A stretch of 64,000 nucleotides of DNA from Apteryx mantelli (GCF_036417845.1 NC_089981.1:76301268-76365267), one strand, 5' to 3'. Positions 1 through 13,400 are shown, counted from the first letter of the stretch. The notes: generated from the sequence alone by a model not told the origin. Program-made: numbers and translations.

Positions 1-89
1 ACTGCGGCCACCTCCAAGCCCCTCCAGCAAAGCAGAGTACGTCTGCTCGAATCCTTGCTTCAGCTGCAGCTCTAGAAGCCACAGAGCAA

Positions 90-1030
90 GATTCAGTGTG
101 TCCCCCCCCAAAGCGCTCTCTCGACCCCCACAGCCTCCCTGGGCAGCCGGGAGCGCCCCGGCGTTGCGCCTCCGACCGCGGACTTCCCCACACAGCAATT
201 AGTGCGTTGCTTCGGGAATGGTTTTCAGCCTCACTCTTAAAAGCTGTTTCATAAATATTCTATGGCCTTTCAGCCAGGGTAATGTGCCTCTGTGACATTA
301 AAGAGGAAACTCTGCGAAGGGGAGGGATGACAACAAATTTATCCACCAATAGCACACTCTTTTGGCACAAAAGCACATTCTTATCTTTACATCCCATAAT
401 CAGAAGGCAGAGCCGGGACTGTTGCTACAGCTCTCTGGGTGGGTAGATGTACAGTATAACCGAAGGGCGGCTGTAAATTGATAGATATCGTTTCGCCACT
501 GCCTTCGCCAGCAGAAGGACCCGCGTTCGCCGTGGTTCCCGCAGCCCCCGGCGGGGAGACCTTCGTGCACGATGTCAGACTGCGAGGGACTGCCTGTGGG
601 TAAGAGCCAGATTTATATTTACCGCAGCGTCCCGCCGGCTAGTTCACGGTCTCAGATTGCAAAGTCACCGGCGAGCCCGCTTGCTTTCGACGGGAGCTGG
701 CGCGGCGGCGGGGGGAGAAGCTCCCCACGACGGCCAGAAGTCCTGCGCGCTTCGGGCTGCGAAGCGGTGGCGCTGGGCTGCGGCGCGTGGTAGCCACCGG
801 GTCGCCTGCAAAGGCGCGCGGGCTGGGGCGGAGGACGGGCTCCCTGGCGCGGTGACGGAGGGGCTGAAGCGGCTGTTTCCGTGCCAAGGGCGGCATCGGC
901 TCGCTGCCACGAGCTGCCAAACAGCAGTTTCTGGGGACAGGTCCTGGGCACCATGCGCGCTGCGGACGCGCCGTGCTAACGCGCTGATAAACCATCCGCG
1001 CCGCAATGGTCCCAGCAAGGGCAGATAAAT
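90..1030 (+). promoter_or_regulatory. CpG-rich promoter-like region (distal island)
   Basis: CpG dinucleotides are dense at about 110-200 and again at about 490-1000, with an AT-rich, conserved-looking interval between them, against a CpG-poor background. The interval holds a CCAAT motif (about 346), GATA-type motifs (ttatct near 380; tgatagatatc near 480) and a weak TATA-like stretch (tacagtataac near 451). An ATG followed closely by a consensus splice donor lies at 572-606. Together this looks like a regulated promoter feeding a short first exon on the plus strand. Long open frames on both strands here (for example 639-1067 minus) come from GC-rich composition and show no domain. Promoter activity and the start site are inferred, not seen. 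Confidence 0.5.
572..599 (+). CDS. Candidate distal alternative first coding exon, possibly of EML1
   Basis: An ATG at 572 (A at -3) opens nine codons reading MSDCEGLPV plus one extra base, then meets a consensus donor, G|GTAAGAG, with GT at 600-601. The exon therefore ends in phase 1. The recognised EML1 first exon (45909-45975) also ends in phase 1, so this exon could join the same second exon without shifting the frame. EMAP-family genes commonly have short divergent first exons before a shared Asp-Asp-Ser stretch and the coiled coil; EML4 is one example. The exon sits in a CpG-rich block about 45 kb upstream on the same strand. Phase agreement alone has a one in three chance of being accidental. 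It could instead belong to an unrelated gene or to a non-coding RNA. I do not recognise the peptide. Confidence 0.35.
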
Positions 1031-1202
1031 GCAATGCGAGGGTGTTATTTGTCGAAAGAGAATACAAACGTACCTCAGTTTCAAATAAGTGCCTTACATG
1101 CTTCGTCTGTATTTGAAAGGAGCTTTACTAGCGCTTATGGCTGTATATGTCAAACTTTGCTGTACAAGAGAGAAAGCCAGAAAGAGGCATGTTTCTCAGC
1201 TG

Positions 1203-1231
<29 letters not shown>
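1203..1231. repeat. Poly(T) tract, 29 bases
   Basis: An uninterrupted T run. No retroposed body with target-site duplications is evident beside it, so it is best called a homopolymer tract. Confidence 0.9.
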
Positions 1232-1235
<4 letters not shown>

Positions 1236-1397
1236 CTACCCGTACTATAAACATTCACTAGACCGTTTGCATGAAAGGAAATTCTTGTGGAAATGCTACA
1301 GTAATTCTCTGCCAAGGCATTTGACTATTAAAGACATGGACCACTGACAACATCTTTTTTTTTTCCTTTTGCCATGGCAAACATTTATCTTTTCACA

Positions 1398-1438
1398 TAT
1401 GTATATATACATATGCACACACACACACATATATATAA
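1398..1438. repeat. Compound TA/CA microsatellite
   Basis: Alternating purine-pyrimidine sequence: an ATATATACATATG segment, a CA run, then a TATATATA segment. Confidence 0.85.
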
Positions 1439-2136
1439 TGTAATACTTGTGTTTCACTGGCCTCTGAAGGCCGTGTGCAGAGATGAGGATCTTGACTAAA
1501 AAGTGGGACTGGAAAAGGAGAAGGCTGCTGCAGTGGGTTTTTTTTTTCCTCTCTTTCTGCTTCCATTTTCCAAAACAAACCAAGCGCAAAATATGCGCTC
1601 AAAAGCAGAGTGAAAAAATATAAATTATATATGCAATGCAGAGTGAACTGCACCATGCACAATTCTCTGTGCCGTCAGACAGTTGCTATCATTGCTTAAA
1701 GACAGAAAAGAGATGAAGATGAATATTTCTTGCTTACCTTTTCAAAGGGCTGATCTTTTACAGCATAACTTCACTTCTTCAGCAAAGCTGGCTTTGATTT
1801 TAAGGGCCTGACCTATGTTTGCTTGTTAAGCACTCTGAGCTGAGGGTGGGATATTTCAGGATGACAGTGACAGTATTTAGCTGGCATCTGGTATTAATGA
1901 TGAAACTGATATTGAGCATACATAGCAGGTTGTGTGCAAAAGTCGCTTATATCTCAATTACCTTTGCTGCTGAAAGGGCCCAGGAGGTTTCCTTCGGAAA
2001 ATTGTTCGTAGATGCATAATTTGAGGGAAGGAAGGAGTTTGTTATGAGAAGGAATGAAAGGTAAAGACGAGCCGAGCTAGGGCTGTTTAGATGTGGAAGC
2101 CGCTCGGAAATGTTCCAGCATGCACCGAGGAAAGGT

Positions 2137-2208
2137 CCGTTTCTCCCCGTTTCCCTCGTCTTCCTCCCAGGTTCGTTTCTTCCCGTTGGCCTCATCTTCC
2201 TCCCACTC
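2137..2208. repeat. Degenerate two-copy tandem repeat, pyrimidine-rich
   Basis: Two adjacent related units of about 34-36 bases share a CGTTTCTtCCCGTT core followed by TCTTCCTCCCA. The second copy differs at several positions. The strand is C/T-rich throughout, which explains the three open frames that overlap here. Confidence 0.65.
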
Positions 2209-4104
2209 CCCAGGCCTCTTCCTGGCCCCATGCCGGCAGTGTTTCTGGCACCCGCGCTCTCTTTTGTACCTTGCAGCATGGCTGATACTAGGCAGAAATA
2301 ACTACTCGGAGCCAAACCTTCACACTCTGCAAAGACCTTGCATAATTCCCTGGTTCATGTATGCATAGAAGTGTGCATACGTGCATTTGAGTACACACAA
2401 GAACAACACTGGAGGTACAAATCACGGCACTTGTTATTAAACACTTCTAGTGAACCAGTTGCTGACAGCTTGCTTTTCATGTCAGGGTATTTTGAAATCA
2501 AATTAATCCCTTTGTTGTTATTTCTCTTTTACAAGTTATTTCAGAATATACAACTCTAGCAATAAAGACTCCATAAAAAGGGTTGCAAAAAAATCAGCAC
2601 AAAACTTTCCAAAATAATGATCAATGTCCAGCTGTGCAGAAATACCATTTTACTGAACCCAAGGAGCGTAGTCAGACTGGGGCTAGTGTTGGCCTTGTAC
2701 TTCTTCAGTCCTTATTATTGTGGCCAAACAATATAACTGCAAAGAGTTGTTATAGTGACATACATCACCAACACTGTAATGTAGATTGTAGCCACTATCA
2801 AGAGCCTTATTTACAACAGAAACTATACAGAAGTATGCATGTGTCTGTGTATATACACATACACAACTATAAATAGGTTTAGCCAAACCACAATATTAGT
2901 ACCAAGTGTGTGTGTTACTTCGGCAACCCTTTTGCAAAGGGTATGTCTAATGAACAACCTTGAGAATTGAAGTTTGTAGTTACAGTAAATTAATGTCAGG
3001 ATTTTTACACCACTTTCAGCCTACACAAGAATGTAGTAAGAACAGCTGCATAATTGTTCTCTCAGAGAAGCAATTCAGAGGGAACGGATGAATACAATCT
3101 TTGAATTAAATAGCTGGATATGAATGGGTCAATATACCAATAATTTTTCAACAAGAAGCTTTATTCCACTTCTACATTCGAAACAGTTATGCAGTTTTTC
3201 AGGATGAAAGCACTGGGTTTTTAAATCTCTGTTTTATGTTAGGTTCCAGTGTGGCTGCCCTGTTTCGCCGATTTGGAATGGAAAACTAAACATGTGATGC
3301 AAGCAAAGTTTTGTTTTGCCTTTTGAATGTAGTACAGAAGACATGAAAAATGGCTGTCAGATTGCAGATTAAACCTAAGTAAGAGTAGAGTAGTTCTGGA
3401 CTGAACTCTTACCAAAATAGGCACTTGAAAGTGTTGATATCAAAATGATCAGTTAGTGAGCAGAATTCTAGAATTTACACTATTAATTTCTCATTGTAAC
3501 ACAGGTATATAAAGAAGAAAGAAAGATCAGTCACTTCAGGACAAACACACTCCCATTTCTTTCTCATTAGCAGGTATTGACATACTGATGCTATCCATTA
3601 GTGCTAGGTACAGAGATTTCTTGTCATTCCAACATGCAGATAAAAGAAAGGCACATCAATTATTTAAGTGCTTCCTCTTGTGTATATTATTTTTCTTTTG
3701 TAGGGAGACATAGCTCAGCCTCTGTACAACTGAATGGTTTTTCACACACCCAGCATTTTGATTAGGAATATGTGAGTCATGATGGTTCTGGTCCTTAACA
3801 CAATCCTCTCAACTTCAGAAAAACCTGTGCAGTCAAGCAAAGGTTCTTAAAGTGCCCGTTTGCTTTACTTCCCCTCAAAGAGTGTACCAGCCATACAGTG
3901 ATTTTGAAGGACGGGGGCTAAATTTTTGTGGGCAATACCACACTGTTGCAATAATCCAAGGTATTCAGCTGTTTTAGATAAAGATTATACCACTGAAGAG
4001 GGAGTAGCTAGTCAGATTTGGGGAATCCCATGTGTACATACTTTCTCTGCTTTTTATAAAACAGTGCTAAAAAGGGAAGAAACAGAATTGATTCAGCTTG
4101 CTCT

Positions 4105-4117
4105 GCAGCAGGTGGCA
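4105..4117 (+). promoter_or_regulatory. CTCF-like motif (weaker)
   Basis: GCAGCAGGTGGCA differs from the CTCF core consensus CCASYAGRKGGCR at one position. Motif match only; one such match in tens of kilobases is not unusual. Confidence 0.25.
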
Positions 4118-4383
4118 TGCGAATCTAATTGTTTTCATTAAAATTCCTCACAAACTTTTACTGGCATCCTTTCAATAGAGGAAGATATAAGACCTTTCAT
4201 CTGAAGTATATTCTTGAATTTTTAGCTAAATATTTCCTTTTGGAGCTAAAATTACACATTTCAAACATGTCTTTAGGAGAGACTGTAGCCAATTTGCTAA
4301 AATAGATGCTTTCAGAATCAGGATACCCCAGAAACCTACAAGAATTTCAGTTTCTTGAGATTCATTGCATATTCTGCAGTGTC

Positions 4384-4505
4384 ATGGGGAGTGCATTTAG
4401 CTCAGCGGTAAGTACTTGATTAGCCAAAGCTGCTGCTAGTGAGTGAGAAATGAGGAGACTTGAGCTCATTCTCGCACACTGTGCTGTCACTGTGTGACCA
4501 CCAGG
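4384..4505 (+). mobile_element. tRNA-derived CORE-SINE relic
   Basis: The left part has a good RNA polymerase III A-box (TAGCTCAGCGG at 4398-4408). A degraded B-box-like stretch follows near 4458-4468. After it comes a MIR-type segment resembling 'tcactgtgtgacc' (about 4487-4499), which in MIR/CORE-SINE elements follows the tRNA-like head. The element is diverged and truncated on the right. It is not a tRNA gene, because no cloverleaf closes. The assignment rests on remembered consensus sequences. Confidence 0.5.
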
Positions 4506-7500
4506 AGTAAGAAAAAGGCACAAATATACTTTTGTCACAAAAAATCAATAGAAATGATTCAGTATACACATGGGAAGTAGAGCTGTCAAATAAAATTGCC
4601 CCACGTTTACACAGTCATATCAGAATAGAAATATGTTGTAAATTAATCTTTCATTCGGCGGGGTGAAAAGTATCTAGCTTACTGCAGAAAACTCTGTGGC
4701 CCTCTTTGGGCCAGAGCACCAGTTTTGCCCTGCTGTCTAGACCTTAGAAGAAGGGTACGGACCCAGATTCTAATGTTCTTGTCCCACTGAATACAGCTGT
4801 TTGCAGGATCAGACCTGGAGCAAATGGCAACACACTGAAATTGTGTGGTGGAATTAGCGTACAGACTACAGTTAGTACTCGAAGTTCCTGGGATAAACAT
4901 GAGACTGGTAAGCTTTTCTCACCCTACCAACCCAGCTGCCCACTGCAGGTCTGCGTTAGCAAGGTGCTGGGATCTTGTAGGACGTAGGTCTGGGAGAAGC
5001 ACTATAGGTCCCGACTCCACCAAAGCCACTAGGCGCATTGGGAGGATTGCCTTGCCCACATGGGGCTCCTCAGCAGTGTCCCTGGGGCAGGGCTGGGGGA
5101 GGCCAGGGGGCCGGGGCTCACACACCTCGGGACCTCGCCAGTAAAGCCCTGTGCTGTGAGGCAAGGGCAATCGTGCAGCTGCTCGACTGCAGAAACAGAC
5201 AAACAAAAAACTGTATAAAACTTCCAGCTTTGGGAAAGAATGGTCTGAAGACCAAATTAAGAGTGATTATAAATGACTACAGCTGCACCACAGTCACTGA
5301 AGCTGTGCAGCCATGCCCAGACCATAGGGTTTAGATGCCACTGCTGATTTCCTGAAGTCTCTGGAGTGGTTTCATCTGAAGGTCTACAAGCCTAGCCCTG
5401 CTCTTGTCTACCTTGCTACATGTCATGGCCCAGCCATTTGAAGATGCTCTGCAGCTGAGACAAACATTTTAAAGACGAAAGGTAAAAATGACCAATGGCC
5501 AGTGTAAATCCTCAAGGAAGAAGCACTTCCCAGAGCCCATGTTAACCCCATTTAGTGGGTTCTGCTTTTGCTTCAACCACTGACCAGTTCGCATCCACTG
5601 GGGAAGACATAGTCTCTCTGCACAGGACTTTTCAAAGCAGTGGTATCCATGAGGCGTTTTTATCTGGTTTGATTGAAATCCAAAGTCCACCTTCAGCACA
5701 CCGGCTCCCTCCTGCTCTCCCCTCTCTTTCCCAAGAGCCCTTTTGCATGCTCACCTGGTGGCAGTCTGTGGAAAGCTCCTGCCAAAGGGAGCAAAGGGGC
5801 AGGAAATTGCCACCGTCTCCCAGCTCACTGCCTCCATGCTCTCTGGCCTCTTGGAGTTTACGCAGTTCACCATTGCTCGTATGGATAATTTCCACTTTCT
5901 AAAACTTGCCAGCAAAAAGGCATCACAGCCCATACACCCACCTTTATGAAAGGCTTTGAGAGTTACACATGAAAGGCTCTGCATAAGAACTAAATGCTTT
6001 TGCTGGAGCAGCCAGCTTTAGCAGGTGGGAAATGTCCATTTTGACCACTGGAGAATTTTCTGAGTAGCATTAAGCACTAATAGCTAATTTCTGCTAAGCA
6101 CTGAGAATCTGAAGTGCTCTTTATTATTTAACAGGGTTTGTTACTGATGAACACCTAGCAAAATCTCTGGGCTTGATGTATGCATCTCTTGGCAAACTCA
6201 TTTCCTTTTGCATTTGGGATGTCAGATGAGATGAGCATTAATTATTAGAGCTCGTCACATTTTTTCCAGGGGAGTGTTCTTCCATCATAAAACACAGAGG
6301 TCACCAAATCAAAATTTATCATTTTGCCAACACTTTCAATACATTAATGCATTTCAAAACACTACATTTTGAAAATTGAAATTAAGTGGAAAGCAAGACA
6401 AAAAAATCCTCTTGAAATGCTTCAGTAAAATAAAACAAATGTAATGGTTAGGGAAAAATCTAAGTTCTTTGGCCCAATTTGATGCAAATGAAACTTTGAA
6501 ATTCAGAATTTTCTTGACAGCTGGGAATTCTCCTTTTGACCCGCTCTATGGCCTACCCTGTAAACCCTTTTGGTCAAGCACCGTCTTTTCAGTCTCTCTG
6601 AACAGTGGCCTGAACAATGGAGGCCTATGCGCTGGCGGAGAGAAACACTAACAATAACGAAACAGCAATTATTTTGTGTGGCTTTAAACAACCTTTGGAA
6701 CACTAGGATCAGGCAAACAGGCACCGAAAAGCAAGTGACTCCGGAGCCCCAGGAATCCATGTTTCGTAAGAATAACATGAGAAGTGGATTTATGGTAACA
6801 AGCAAGCCCTGCTGAGACACACGAGTGGGAGCACATCAGAAATAAACCTGAAAGCTCTCTCTGCACATGAAGCATTTCAAGACATCCCATGGTCCAAAAT
6901 ATCAGAGGCAGCCAAAGGTTTCTAAAGAGTTAAAATCGACTGTGTGCACAATTCACCTGCTTCACAAGTTGTTGGAGTAAGAGCCTTGGTTAAAATGACT
7001 CCCTACCGAGGTGTGACTGTTATGTTCAAACACTCTGTTTCAAAGCAATGAGGCTGCTGTGGCCCAGCCATAGTCTTTTCTTCTCCACCTTCTCAGATCT
7101 TTTGTTGGAAAAAAAGTGCTTATCTGAGGACTCCCAAACCAATGTAGTGATTGCAGCAGTCCTGTGAAAGTGAGAGAGCTGGAGGGCTAGAAGCAACTCT
7201 AGGTTTGCACTTGTGTAACATGCCACAGACAGCAAATCTTTGTTATCAAAACCAAAGAGGAAAGAAACCTGTTCTCTGTTATATCCAGGCTTTTTCTCAA
7301 TAGGGGTCTATCTCAGCTCCAGCTGTAGCATAGCTGTACATAGTTGCAGTTATGTAGTACGAGCCCCTTCTGCTAATCATAAAGTGAATTCTTTAAACTG
7401 TAGGTTTGAGATTTGCAATCTTCCTGGAGATATCCAGTTGCTTGGTGCAACTGGGGTGTTTGTGTCTTCATTTCAGCGATGTACTGGGGATGGTGTGTCA

Positions 7501-7874
7501 GCAGCAGGACTCAGGAATGCCCTGTCTCTGGGGCTGGCCAGTAGTTGGGTGAGAGATGCCCGTGTCTCACTGTGCTCTGCAAGTACAGTAAGCTGAAGTA
7601 TAGCGTTAGACGGCATCCTCTGCATGTGGATTTAAAACATAGCAGATGTGGTGTTCTTCTGTGGACGAGGCTGAGTATCCAGCTGTCAGGCAGGCAGAGA
7701 CTGTGCCTGCTCACGGCATTTCAAAAGCAAAGTATGTGCATTATGGATTATCAGGGCTCCAAGAGGAGGCTATTATTGCTGAACGGCTGTAGACCTTAAC
7801 ACTGAGTTTCAGAAGTTTAAGCTTGCAGAAATCTCCTGAAATCCTGTCTGGGGGTGTAGGAGAGGTTTTGTTTG

Positions 7875-7910
7875 CTTTTTTCTTTCTTCTCTCTTTCTTT
7901 TTCTTTTCTT
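7875..7910. repeat. Polypyrimidine tract (TTTCT-rich)
   Basis: About 36 bases of nearly pure C/T, mostly TTTC and TC units, with no gene context. Confidence 0.8.
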
Positions 7911-9937
7911 GAGAGCGAGTGCTTAAGAAGGAGAGCTCTTTCAGGCAGTTGTTAGTGAAAACTGCAGTTAACATGTAAGTTTGCAGCTGGGATGGTAGTT
8001 AAGGCTCTCTTTAGGGAAATATTAAGGATGGTACCTAAGTGCTCCTCCTCCTCCCTGCACGCTAACAGGAGGAATTTGCTTATCTGCAGAAATATTTGGA
8101 ATCTGTAATTTGTACTAAGATCTGCAAAGAAAAAAACATGCACAGGCTATGCAGCAAATTTCTTAGCAGTCTTATTCCATGATGTTTACAGTAACTTAAG
8201 GCATGTGAAAGACAACCAATGTGTTTTTTCTCTACCTCTCCACCATGCCTCACAACATCTGCAGCATTTCCAACATGGTCTATGTTAAGCCATTGGCATT
8301 TAGAAGCCATAATTGCATTTAACATTTGCTTCTTGCTGTCTGGAGCCTCTCTCGCTACATCAGTGTTTCACAGGCAGTAATTTAGAGGGTGGGGGCCATT
8401 TCGCTCATCATGCTGTTCAGACTGTACGCTAAACACACTCTGTACCCTCCCACTGACCTGGTGGGCAACCAGTCCTCTCATCTAGCTATTTAATTGCCTG
8501 TTGGTCTCTGTCATTTCTTTCCTCACTGTCTGTGAGCGGTTCTCTCCCCTTGCACAAATGTTTTTCAGAGTTAAATTAGTAGCATTCAGGATTCCCCTAG
8601 ATCCTGATTCACCTAAAACCAGAACAGCAAGGTCCCCAAGTGCTGCCTTCCACACAGAAAATTAGGGAAAGCAACTCAGGGGCAGAGAAATAGGCTTCTT
8701 ACAAACGCCAAGCACTGGACCTGGACCTGCTGGTGGTGGCTGGTGCTGCATGCAGGATTGCTTTCCTAGAGGAGTCATCGTTTCGCATACTAGCAGAAGT
8801 AAACGTTGAGTCACCAGGGCATGCGGGGGTTGGTCAGAGCTGTCATTTGGTTCTGCACGTAATCTGTCAATCACAGAAATTACTTTTGGAGGAAAAGCCT
8901 GCGTCTCTGCAAGCCCTCTTTCAGATGACTCGAAACTGGGCTCAATAAATTGACTGTGGCCCTTGAGGAGTCACTCCGAATTGTGAGAAGGCTGGATAAG
9001 ATATAATGCTCTCCTCTTAGTAGATAACAGAGTACTTAATATATTCCCTTTAGAGAAGGAGCATTTTTAGTGAGGTACCAATGATTCACTCATCTCAGAG
9101 GGCTTCCCCGTCCCTCCTCCCCACTGCCAGGGCAGGGACACCCCAGCTCCCCGTCCCCACTCTCAGCACTGTGCCTAGCTTGTATTTCCATCAAGTGTGT
9201 TTTTGGTGCTCCACAGGAGAGGAAGGGCTTTCACCCACACCAGCTGGTACAAGGACATGAAGTAATGAGTTTGGAGAGAAGTTGTATGAAAGGTTTAGGT
9301 CCAAAATCCCCTCATAAATCCATAGGCACTATATGTCAAACTTGGCATTTCATGTGGTTTTCATCTATTTCACAGATAAATATATTTACTTGCTACCTAC
9401 AAAGCACATGTGCACACTTACCCTTTGTGCTATGCTTTTTGTGGAACTGCAGGATAGGTTATTGTTTTGCCAGTAACTCTCAATCTTGCAATACATCTAG
9501 AACATTTTCCCCTAAATAACTGTTATAACACTGTTGTGAAAATGGTTACACCTTTGCTGCAGTGAGAAAAAAGCACTGGGCCATTTGTTGGGGCATATAC
9601 GCATCACTAACAACTCTCCTAGACCCCTCCAATGGGCATAGACATTCCTGCTTCTCCCCAGAAATTCAGACAAGACCATTTAAAAAATGTGTGTCAAACA
9701 CCTACAGCAGCAGCCAGCTACCCAGGCAATGGGTCTTCAGCCTGAAGCTAGGGTCAAGTGAAAATACTTGTAGCTAGACCACTTGTTCAAAGAGGCTTTG
9801 CTGAGACAGCTAAGGATTAAAAGCACATGATAAAGACCAGCATGCAACAAGGTGATTTCTTCAGATACTCAAAAATCTACAAAGCTGATAGCAAGCTTAA
9901 GGTCTCAGGTTTTGCTTGATCATATCATACTGATCCA

Positions 9938-10000
9938 GACCCCTTGGCACCAAGAGAAGCCTTTCCATTCACTCCAGTGAATCTGAATCAGGACCCACAA
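9938..10000. repeat. Possible palindromic MITE-like fragment
   Basis: A segment of the type 'ccattcactccagtgaatctgaatcaggaccc' resembles a palindromic interspersed repeat family frequent in reptile and bird genomes, whose centre reads like ccattgacttcagtgg and whose end reads like gatcaggccc. Short and diverged; assigned from memory. Confidence 0.3.
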
Positions 10001-10339
10001 GTCTTTAAAATCCTAAATTAGAAATACTCGTATCCCTCTGACCCATAGGTTCATGCTGCAGCTGGGTCAGCTCAGTTATTCTTCTTAAGCTAGACAGCCT
10101 GGGTCCTAGGTGGTTTTGCTGGTGAAGTTTGCTGGGTGATACCTTACCAGCAAGGGCTGTCATGGTGTGTGGGAAGCAAAGTGCATTAGTCATACTTTGT
10201 CCCAATATGACTTTCAGAGAAACATATTTATATTTATACCTAATTTGAACTCAGTAAATGTTTTATACCTCCCTCAGTGAAACATCCCTAGATATGACTT
10301 AGCAGTATGTCACAGCCATGTGTGCGTGAAGCCATTCAG

Positions 10340-10402
10340 AGTTTATATACAAGGGATTGAGGCACAGCAAGAGTAAGCTAAAAAAATTCCCCCCTGATGT
10401 GG
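10340..10402 (-). mobile_element. MIR-like SINE fragment
   Basis: The plus strand reads 'tttatatacaagggattgaggcacagcaagagtaag', which follows the reverse complement of the MIR 3' portion (…gaaactgaggcacagagaggttaag…). The element therefore lies on the minus strand. Short, diverged relic. Confidence 0.45.
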
Positions 10403-13400
10403 GCATCCCATCCAAGATGGTGAGGAGCACTTCTTTCAGAGCACGCAGCACAGCATCTTACTTCAAAGAAAGGTTTTGTTCAAAGCAACGTTTCTCTTGA
10501 CTTCATTCATTTGCAGCTCTGAGTGTTCAGCGCTTCTGTAAATCAGATCCTGTGGTCTCCAGTCCAGTACTAGGAGATGAGGGATGCACCATTACTGATC
10601 AATTGGAAAAAGCTTGATTTCCACAGTTGCTCAGCCTTCAAGAGAAGCTCTGGGGCTGAGACAGAAATACAATCCAGTTTCCAAAAATACTTTTCAAACT
10701 GACTTAGCCTGAAATTGTCCTTTATCTTCCTGAAGTCTCATCCTTCACCACCTTTCAGTACCTCCAGCAGGTGAAGCTGTGATGTTATGGTACCTTAGTC
10801 ACAAAATGTAAAATACGTTGTCACCTCATAACTTGATCTCTAGCAGTAAATACACTTTCTCAACTAGCTGTAATTATAATTTGATACTTTAGTAATTGTT
10901 TGGAGATAGTCTACTGTGTTGATAGCCTCACATACAGGCACCTCTGATACAGGCAGTTTGTCTCTGTGAAGCTAAGTGTGTCTTTTTCAACTTTTCTACC
11001 TAAAGATCACGGGCTCCCGGGTTATTCCTGTTGCTAACATACTCAGCTGGCCTCTCACATACATCTGACTTAGGCATGCTATTGCAATACGTTTGTGCTA
11101 CAGGCATATGGACCACATATGGAAAGGATTTTGAGAAGGAAACTACTAAACTACTATTTCCTGCATTTATCATAAATTCCAAATGGTATATTCAGGCATA
11201 ACTGAATGCAGGCAGCAGATTAATGAAATGGAAGCAATTTCTCTGGGAAATTTCACCTAAAACCTTTGATTCATCTTAATGCTGCCAGCTCTTTGAAGTT
11301 TATCATGAGCCTCATAATATTTGTTTGAAATCTTTTTTCTAAAGACAGGTTTCTTGAGTCATGAGGTTTAGGGGTTATCCAAATGTCTATGCATCATCTA
11401 TTTTCACTCAGTCAGCAACATACAGTGAATCTTTCCCCACTGGAGAGTGAGGGTTTTTTTCCAAGATGTTTTGGTCAGGTTTTTAAACATTTAAGTCACT
11501 GGGAGAAGCATCATGTGGGAAAGTGAGAGAGAATGTGAAGTGTCTGGAACAGATATGGCAGGCTGAGGCACACAAAGCTCAGATGTGAAGGCTGGAGAAT
11601 AATATTACTCTAACAAAAACTGTCTTTTTAAACACCAACCAGATTTTTGCATGTTTTCATTTTGAGTCATTTAACGAAAAAATTGGAAAACTCCAGGGAA
11701 AGCGTTTAATCTGCTCACAGTTGTTCATAGAGCGAGTGTGTGTTTTTTCAGCAAACTCCTCTCCTGTAACTATTTTGTTTCTTCAGATGTTTGGGGAGCC
11801 TCCCCACACATAAAGTGGCTGAATAGTCTTTTTGCTGTCCTTTACTACTGCTTGCCTACTCCAATGTCCTATTGAGTGGCGAGAATAAGGAGACAACTAT
11901 TTACTTTTCCCCACTTACTTACACTGGAAGGCGACTACTGCTGAAAAGGGACCTGATGACACCTTTTTGCTTAGACAGCAAAAGCGCAACTGTCTCCCCT
12001 CTCTGCTGTAGGAGTCTCATTGCTTGGACTAATTAAAACATACAAGATACCAGCAAGGCTGTAGCACAGTTTTGGACTCTGAGCACGGGGAAGGGCCGCA
12101 AAACTTTAAGCGTGAGAGTCTACCATGGCACCTAGGAGGTGAATGTCTAGGTGCTGTTCAAGGGATAGATGCAGGCTCAGATGGTATTTGGTTTTCCTAA
12201 CTTGGTTTTACTTACCCCTGTGGAAATGTGCCTTGAAGTTCACTGCATGTTTGTCATTTGCTTCTTTTATCTAATGAAGTTGAGACTGAGTTATCCTCGA
12301 TAATGGTGCCAAATCTTTAAAGATTTCCGTGTGATGAGGCATTTTCTCAGCTAACAATCTGACTCGTGGAATTAAGTTCCCTTCAGCGAAAGAGAAGAAT
12401 TAGAGGCAACTGAGCAATTTAATGAATTGATGCAAATGGCAACACCACATTGCAGAGTGAATCCGTCTCCATACAGCTCTGAATGCACCCAAACAGCTGT
12501 TTCCTTGCAGCTTGGGGCATGTGAGCTCTTGGGAGCTAACTCGACCGGCATGCTGAGTTGTTTGGAGCGAGGAGCCAGGACAAGCAGATCAAATTTACTT
12601 TCCACTACTCGGCGTACTGCGTTATCACAGGCCAGAGTGTTTACAAGTCAGCTCCCTGAAGAATGCAATGTAGAGAATACAGCTGCGCAAGTAGGCTGCA
12701 AGATACTTCTCTAGGTTTTGCCTTTTTTCCTCCTTGTGAAATTATTCATTATTTCACACGAATCCCAAATTTCTCCTCTCAGAAGTTAATAGCATCTGAC
12801 AAGCTTACTGAGATACATATGGACTTGAATTTCTATGTCTTGATCAGGTATCAGGCATCTACAAAAGGCATGAAAAATTATCAAAAAGGAACTTCTTCAC
12901 TGATCTAGGTCTCAGTGAGGGATAGCCCTAGATTTCTCCCTGGAACTGGAGGTTGACTTTAGCTTAGAAAAAGGTTACTAGATTCTTATTTGTGCTCCCA
13001 TTATTTTCCAAAAATTACTTAACAGAACTGAGTTATTTCCCGGATAATTTCCTTGTCCAAATTCTCTGGATACACGTGATGCTTAGCTGCCATCTCTGTA
13101 TTTTCAAGGCCTCATGCTAAATTTAGACAAGGAGGAGAGATTTCTTCTCTCAGTCTTCATTTTGTGGGTTACCCATTCACTGCTATGGGTACACTGTGGT
13201 CTAAAAATGACATTTACTGAACAACAAGGTGGACTGGGGACTGGGAAGACTGATTTCTTCTTAGTACCTACTAGAACTTCATATGCCTTTGGTGGAAATG
13301 CAACAAAAAATCAGTAACAGTATTAAACACCTCCAAAAGGCATATTCATTTTTATCTGCAGAGATGCACAATAAGAAACGGTAGCTTGTATCAGAAATTA

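Noticed and set aside
639..1084. Long overlapping open frames of 100-142 codons on both strands
   Set aside because: They overlap each other in several frames, arise in CpG-rich sequence and show no domain.
1947..2315. 122-codon minus-strand frame
   Set aside because: Explained by a purine-rich tandem repeat read in antisense; low-complexity peptide, no domain.
4384..4470. Functional tRNA gene
   Set aside because: An A-box is present but no cloverleaf can be closed and the B-box is degraded; it fits a SINE head.
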